Assembly: GCA_002316595.1 (NCBI GenBank)
Contig: DCDV01000026.1
Coordinates: 10,232-20,441 of the forward strand
Direction: 5' to 3'
Source: Mageeibacillus sp. UBA1046
Lineage (GTDB): Bacteria > Bacillota > Clostridia > Saccharofermentanales > DTU023
DNA length: 10,210 nucleotides
Below the pieces are notes generated by a model, which saw nothing but the letters and a program-made list of their open reading frames with translations, was not told where the DNA came from and did not search any database. The number at the start of each line of letters is the position of its first letter. Position 1 is the stretch's first letter. This document shows, in pieces, positions 7,254 to 10,210 of this stretch. The position numbers and the translations under genes were made by a program.

Positions 7254-7279
7254 TCAAAAGTTAATCTAATAACTTTTGA
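7254..7279. repeat. perfect 10-bp inverted repeat in the glsB-like leader
   Basis: TCAAAAGTTA (7254-7263) and TAACTTTTGA (7270-7279) are exact reverse complements separated by six bases (atctaa). The element lies between the probable promoter and the AAGGAGG (7287-7293) of the next gene. It could be the operator of a dimeric repressor or an RNA hairpin in the leader. The arms are AT-rich, so an operator is the more natural reading. Confidence 0.7.
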
Positions 7280-7301
7280 CAAACTAAAGGAGGACGTAAA
7301 A

Positions 7302-7571
7302 ATGCTTTGGAATATTATTGTCTGGATCATAGTTGGTGCTTTGGCTGGCTGGATTGCCAGCATGATTATGGGTAGAGATGCCTCAATGGGTGCCATCGCC
7401 AACATTATCATTGGAATAATAGGCGCATTTATCGGAGGTTGGGTTATCAGCCTCTTCGGAATTGACGTCAGTACTGGCAAATTAACGCTAGCTTCAATAT
7501 TAACGGCAATTCTGGGAGCTGTGATATTGCTCGCGATCATAAAACTTTTGACCAGAGGTCGGGCACGGTAA
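7302..7571 (+). CDS. GlsB/YeaQ/YmgE-family small membrane protein
   Basis: 89 residues and almost wholly hydrophobic. Three membrane segments sit at about 3-23, 31-54 and 63-84. It has the family hallmarks: GALAGWIASMIMGRD in the first loop, GIIGAFIGGWV in the middle segment and a basic tail (KLLTRGRAR). The length is normal for these transglycosylase-associated proteins, which are induced by envelope, acid or general stress in many bacteria and have no proven enzymatic activity. The start is clear: AAGGAGG at 7287-7293, 8 bases before the ATG. It looks monocistronic, with an inverted repeat in its leader and an intrinsic terminator about 55 bases past the stop. Stress-controlled expression through that repeat is inference. 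Confidence 0.9.
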   Translation: MLWNIIVWIIVGALAGWIASMIMGRDASMGAIANIIIGIIGAFIGGWVISLFGIDVSTGKLTLASILTAILGAVILLAIIKLLTRGRAR

Positions 7572-7626
7572 AGTGAAAAATCAAATAAATTGTTAAATCT
7601 CTTGCCCATAAGGACAGCAAAAAATG

Positions 7627-7661
7627 AAAGACCGGCTCAAGCAACTGAGACGGTCTTTTTT
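7627..7661 (+). terminator. intrinsic terminator of the glsB-like gene, probably bidirectional
   Basis: AAAGACCG (7627-7634) pairs with CGGTCTTT (7651-7658). Inside, CTCA (7636-7639) pairs with TGAG (7646-7649) beyond one G/A mismatch, leaving a six-base loop. A six-T run (7656-7661) follows on the plus strand. An A-run (about 7619-7624) precedes it, so the same stem has a T-run on the minus strand and could also end the lipoprotein transcript coming from the right. Confidence 0.88.
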
Positions 7662-7794
7662 AAACAAATAGACACTTACATTATCTGCTTCAATGCGTGT
7701 AATGAATTTACAACGCCGATCAAAATATCTTTTCGGGCTTACACAATAATTGACCATAGGTCCTTCAAAAACCATATAGTCCATTTCCTTAATG

Positions 7795-7905
7795 CTAATT
7801 AGATATTATTATTGAATCAACCAGAGTTTCACCCTCAATATCTGCAATTGTCACCTTGCCTCTAACTGGCGATTGAATTTGCTCTAAATCTTGATCGGCT
7901 TCTAA
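7795..7905 (-). pseudogene. out-of-frame C-terminal segment of the lipoprotein gene
   Basis: Reading one base back at the T6 run gives TTA GAA GCC GAT and so on: 36 further codons to a TAG at 7795-7797. The product has sensible composition (starts LEADQDLEQIQSPVRG, contains KVTIADIEGETLVDSIIISN) and would finish the preceding SYNFEVF strand with a beta hairpin and a hydrophobic final strand. Joined, the protein would be 178 residues. Causes could be a sequencing or assembly error in the homopolymer, a true inactivating indel, or slippage. Confidence 0.65.
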
Positions 7906-8330
7906 AAAACTTCAAAATTATATGAATTTTCGTTTGCCGACTCCAGTGTTATCTTATCCACTTCAACATTTACAGCATATTCAGCAAAGAGGGCATCATA
8001 TTTAATAGGAAGTCGACCAGCCTGCATGTTGTCAATACAGCTATCAGAAGCCGTATCTGCAAATGGCAGATAGTAGTCTTCATAAGCCTTTTGAATATGC
8101 TCGGGCAATTCAGAAACACCATTAGGTGACGAATAGCTGCTGTCACTTATGGCGGTGAGTTCCATAAGCTTGTCATAGCGACCCCGATTATTGATACTGA
8201 AAAATTCATTTAGAAAATTCTTCACCGTATCTTCTTCTGAACTGGCATCTCTATTTTGACAAGCTGTAAATGAAATACTTATTATCATTAAAGTCAGGGC
8301 AATTACAATTAAGACTTCATTTTTTTTCAT
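7902..8330 (-). CDS. putative lipoprotein, prematurely ended by a frameshift
   Basis: 142 residues from the ATG at 8330. That start has GAGGA 7 bases upstream and gives a proper MKK signal peptide; an in-frame GTG at 8351 has no such site. Hydrophobic residues 6-22 lead to Cys24 in an FTAC lipobox, so it is probably a lipid-anchored surface protein, though Phe at -3 is off-consensus. The mature part is acidic (SSEEDTVKNFLNEFF, a predicted helix; later YDALFAEYAVNVEVDKI) and recalls small Bacillota lipoproteins with an NTF2/DUF-like fold. I cannot name the family. The frame stops at TAG right after a T6 run (7904-7909), and convincing coding sequence goes on in the -1 frame to 7795. It is transcribed alone on the minus strand. 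Confidence 0.7.
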   Translation of the reverse strand: MKKNEVLIVIALTLMIISISFTACQNRDASSEEDTVKNFLNEFFSINNRGRYDKLMELTAISDSSYSSPNGVSELPEHIQKAYEDYYLPFADTASDSCIDNMQAGRLPIKYDALFAEYAVNVEVDKITLESANENSYNFEVF

Positions 8331-8762
8331 GTGTGCTTCCTCAGTGATCACAGTTCTGCTTTACTTGTACATATGATAGCTACAAGACGAACATTGGTTT
8401 CAGAGATCTCTCACGATAAATATGAACTTACATATACGATAGCATAATACAATCAGCATACGAATCTGATTAATAAGTCAGATCCAGGTAGAGAAAGCAC
8501 GGCAGAGAAGAAACATGGGGAATAAAGAAGGCAAAGTTTCAATTGAATTCTTAATCTGGCGTAGGTAAATATTGCATTTATAGTTCACTTGACTAGAAGT
8601 ATCTACTAAATAGGAAATGATATATTATTAGACTAACCAAAAATAGTAAGCAATACACCACAATTGACAGCCTCACGTTCATCTCACCAACATTTGTCCA
8701 CGCACTGAAAGCATTCTGTACCCTTGAGAGCTCCAGTTAGAACTATAAGGCTAGAGGTAAAA
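8331..8762. other. divergent intergenic region, about 430 bases, no gene recognised
   Basis: The leaders of the lipoprotein gene (minus) and the unknown 230-residue gene (plus) share this AT-rich stretch. Visible elements are an inverted repeat CTTGTA/TACAAG (8364-8369, 8381-8386) with an 11-base spacer about 35 bases from the lipoprotein start; AGCATA twice, 14 bases apart (around 8441 and 8455); and ATCTGA/TCAGAT (8464-8469, 8478-8483), a weak hairpin. A 17-codon open frame at 8515 lacks a ribosome site. TTGACT (8589-8594) resembles a -35 box but has no -10 box at the right distance. I see no RNA gene or mobile element. Confidence 0.5.
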
Positions 8763-9452
8763 ATGAAAACGATACTGCCGTTTGAAGTGAAACATACCCC
8801 CATGAATAAACTGGCTATTATAAACTTTGAGAAGAATCCATTATTTTTCTTGTATAATTTTGATTTCATTAGAAGAAAAAATACCATCGTAGATATTCAT
8901 ATTGATGAAAATACTTTGAAGTTAGACCCTTTTCCACTTCTGATACCTATGAATGGACAAATGAGATATTATTCCAGATATACCATGGAAAGTCAGATTA
9001 TCGAGTTCATTCCAATTAATATGCAATTGAAAGAAGTGGTATTAGACGAGCAGATGCGGTATTTTGATCAGGATATAAAATATCAGTTTGTTGAAACATC
9101 AAACGGACCGGGCTTGTCGCTAATTGAATTAATTCAAGATAAACGAGTAATAATAAATTTCAATCCAGCATTTGTCTTGTATGATCAGAAGGGTGAGTTT
9201 TCCATCTGTCCATCTGAAGAAATGGGACATATAAATGGTATATATCAGGTGAAAAGAAATGGAAATCTTGCAGACATTTCTTTAACACCAGACAAAGGAT
9301 GGACAAGTACTCCAAATTCATTGATTACAAAAATTATATTATCGTCCAAATCAATATTTTGTACTTGGAGTAAAAAATATCAGTATTCAGCATTGCTTGA
9401 TCTGACAATGCTGAGTTCAAGAGCAAAATGGACTAATCAGAATAAAAACTAA
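8763..9452 (+). CDS. protein of unknown function, AT-rich orphan gene
   Basis: 229 residues from the ATG at 8763, which has GAGG (8754-8757) 5 bases upstream; an in-frame TTG at 8724 would add 13 residues but has no ribosome site. There is no signal peptide or membrane segment, so it is probably cytoplasmic. It is rich in Ile, Tyr, Phe, Asn and Lys, with many short beta-strand-like runs (NTIVDIHIDENTLKLD, KRVIINFNPAFVLYD, IYQVKRNGNLADISLTPD), which suggests a beta-rich single domain. The tail after about residue 180 is Ser/Thr/Lys-rich. I recognise no motif or family. GC is roughly 30%, against about 50% in the first and last genes of the window, so recent transfer is possible. A stand-alone gene, with the neighbour downstream converging on it. 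Confidence 0.7.
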   Translation: MKTILPFEVKHTPMNKLAIINFEKNPLFFLYNFDFIRRKNTIVDIHIDENTLKLDPFPLLIPMNGQMRYYSRYTMESQIIEFIPINMQLKEVVLDEQMRYFDQDIKYQFVETSNGPGLSLIELIQDKRVIINFNPAFVLYDQKGEFSICPSEEMGHINGIYQVKRNGNLADISLTPDKGWTSTPNSLITKIILSSKSIFCTWSKKYQYSALLDLTMLSSRAKWTNQNKN

Positions 9453-9493
9453 TCAATAATTAACATACGAAATGCATAATTGAAAATACGCGC

Positions 9494-9537
9494 AAGATCT
9501 ATAGTTTGATTATGAAGCAACTCTGCTTCCAGATCTT
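9494..9537. repeat. nested inverted repeats in a convergent gap
   Basis: GAAGCA (9514-9519) and TGCTTC (9524-9529) form a tight stem with a 4-base loop, enclosed by AAGATCT (9494-9500) and AGATCTT (9531-9537). No T-run follows on either strand. The element lies between two converging genes, where it may end or pause transcription. The rest of the 200-base gap holds nothing I can name. Confidence 0.4.
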
Positions 9538-9651
9538 CTTAAGCAAAACGCGCTTTCTATATTACTAAGCCACCATATCTCTGTGGAGCTTCAATGGAAA
9601 ATCAATATGCCGAAAGATCCTAATCCCGGTTAAGAATATCATAACGCTGGT

Positions 9652-10179
9652 TTATATTAAGGAATAATATTTCTGAATGACTGCTGAAACCTGTTTATAG
9701 TTTTCTTCCGTGCAAAACACCGCGATTGATTCTCCCAAGGCCGCACGGAGCATGATCGTTCTTTGACGATCCAGATACTTGACCTTTCTGATTTGCTTCC
9801 AGTGAAGTCGTTCCCTGGTTCTGGATCCTGCCATCAAACCTGCGCCAATCGCAGCAGGGTTTCCAGCAAGGACGCCCATCACTGCTGTAGCTGAGGCCAT
9901 TCTGCGCACACGTTTCTTCTGCTTGTTTTGTGTTTCACATGTAATACCCTGCTCGTTCAGCGAAAATTCTACATCATAGGTGCCTCGGAATATGAGCAAA
10001 ACAAGCAGAAATCCCAGCGCCAGCGCTGCGCCCACCATCACAAGCCCGTTGTACGCTTGCACCGCCAATAGCACTATGCACAGTATTCCAAAAGGTATTC
10101 CAATCGCCAGAGCAAGCTGATTGCGAATAAGCCTATTTTTCAAGAGTGGAGTGCGAATAGACCAGTTCAATTGATCCAA
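9652..10179 (-). CDS. two-TM membrane protein with PH-like C-terminal part
   Basis: 175 residues. The start is TTG at 10179, with a perfect AAGGAGG (10187-10193) 7 bases upstream and no ATG before residue 48. Membrane segments are at about 21-41 and 45-65. From 68 on, the pattern YDVEFSLNEQGITCE, then LHWKQIRKVKYLDRQRTIML and a final helix (ENYKQVSAVIQKYY) is that of YcxB-like/bacterial PH domains, which sit on the membrane and have no known enzymatic activity. A Gly/Ala-rich hydrophobic insert (98-119, TAVMGVLAGNPAAIGAGLMA) with basic flanks (KKRVRR, SRTRER) interrupts the domain and could be a re-entrant or amphipathic loop. No function is assigned. The upstream region is cut by the window end, so operon partners are unknown. 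Confidence 0.78.
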   Translation of the reverse strand: MDQLNWSIRTPLLKNRLIRNQLALAIGIPFGILCIVLLAVQAYNGLVMVGAALALGFLLVLLIFRGTYDVEFSLNEQGITCETQNKQKKRVRRMASATAVMGVLAGNPAAIGAGLMAGSRTRERLHWKQIRKVKYLDRQRTIMLRAALGESIAVFCTEENYKQVSAVIQKYYSLI

Positions 10180-10186
10180 CAGGGTT

Positions 10187-10193
10187 CCTCCTT
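10187..10193 (-). promoter_or_regulatory. strong Shine-Dalgarno that fixes a TTG start
   Basis: AAGGAGG on the minus strand, 7 bases before TTG at 10179. No ATG or GTG lies at a usable distance, so TTG is the start codon, a choice common in low-GC Gram-positives. Confidence 0.8.
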
Positions 10194-10210
10194 CCGCAAT
10201 TATGAATAAC

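Noticed and set aside
7593..7784. A 63-codon minus-strand frame after the lipoprotein gene, with AAGGA near its ATG
   Set aside because: It reads through the intrinsic terminator at 7627-7661, its ribosome-site spacing is poor, and nothing in it is recognisable. It could be a gene remnant but cannot be supported.
7590..7802. A 70-codon plus-strand frame behind the glsB-like gene
   Set aside because: It has no ribosome site, contains the terminator stem, and is antisense to the end of the lipoprotein reading frame.
8515..8568. A 17-codon open frame starting ATGGGGAATAAAGAAGGC
   Set aside because: Too short, with no clear ribosome site or promoter; such frames are expected by chance.
9303..9377. 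An alternative frame near the end of the unknown gene giving MDKYSKFIDYKNYI, suggesting a frameshift
   Set aside because: Its third codon positions are GC-rich, unlike the rest of this AT-rich gene, whereas the main frame keeps AT-rich third positions to its stop.

Overview
The window looks like a piece of a low-to-medium GC Gram-positive genome, most likely a Bacillota (Clostridia-type) anaerobe. The reasons are strong AGGAGG-type ribosome binding sites, a TTG start behind a perfect Shine-Dalgarno, AT-rich intergenic DNA, and a gene set (an HxxxD acyltransferase with a Zn-ribbon and DUF6320-like membrane tail, TypA/BipA, a GlsB/YeaQ protein, small lipoproteins) familiar from that phylum. I cannot place it to genus. 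I see no tRNA, rRNA, CRISPR array, insertion sequence or phage gene.

Layout. (1) 1-1777, plus strand: the 3' part of a gene for an HxxxD-type acyltransferase fused to a zinc-ribbon and six membrane segments; its start lies left of the window. (2) 1793-3673, minus: a divergent TypA/BipA translational GTPase, tail to tail with gene 1 at a gap of only 15 bases. (3) 3908-6376, minus: a tightly overlapping three-gene operon. It encodes a stand-alone cobalamin-binding sensor-like protein, an FtsX/MacB/LolC-type ABC permease and a LolD/MacB-type ATPase. A strong GC hairpin follows, and then typA. (4) 6377-9651: an AT-rich, loosely packed stretch of small genes. These are a secreted orphan protein (plus), a GlsB/YeaQ/YmgE small membrane protein (plus) with a perfect 10-bp inverted repeat in its leader and a clear intrinsic terminator, a lipoprotein gene (minus) whose last 36 codons lie in the -1 frame past a T6 run, and an unrecognised 230-residue protein (plus). 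(5) 9652-10179, minus: a two-TM membrane protein with a PH-like C-terminal part, starting at TTG.

How they work together. The only clear functional unit is the B12-binding protein/permease/ATPase operon. Its gene overlaps (ATGA, then 8 bases) imply translational coupling, so the cobalamin-domain protein probably senses B12, light or redox for the exporter, or works with it. TypA may be partly co-transcribed behind it but has its own leader. The right-hand genes look like single-gene units of an accessory region. The best candidates for something undescribed are the B12-sensor/ABC-exporter pairing, the frameshift in the lipoprotein gene, and the palindromic leader of the glsB-like gene.
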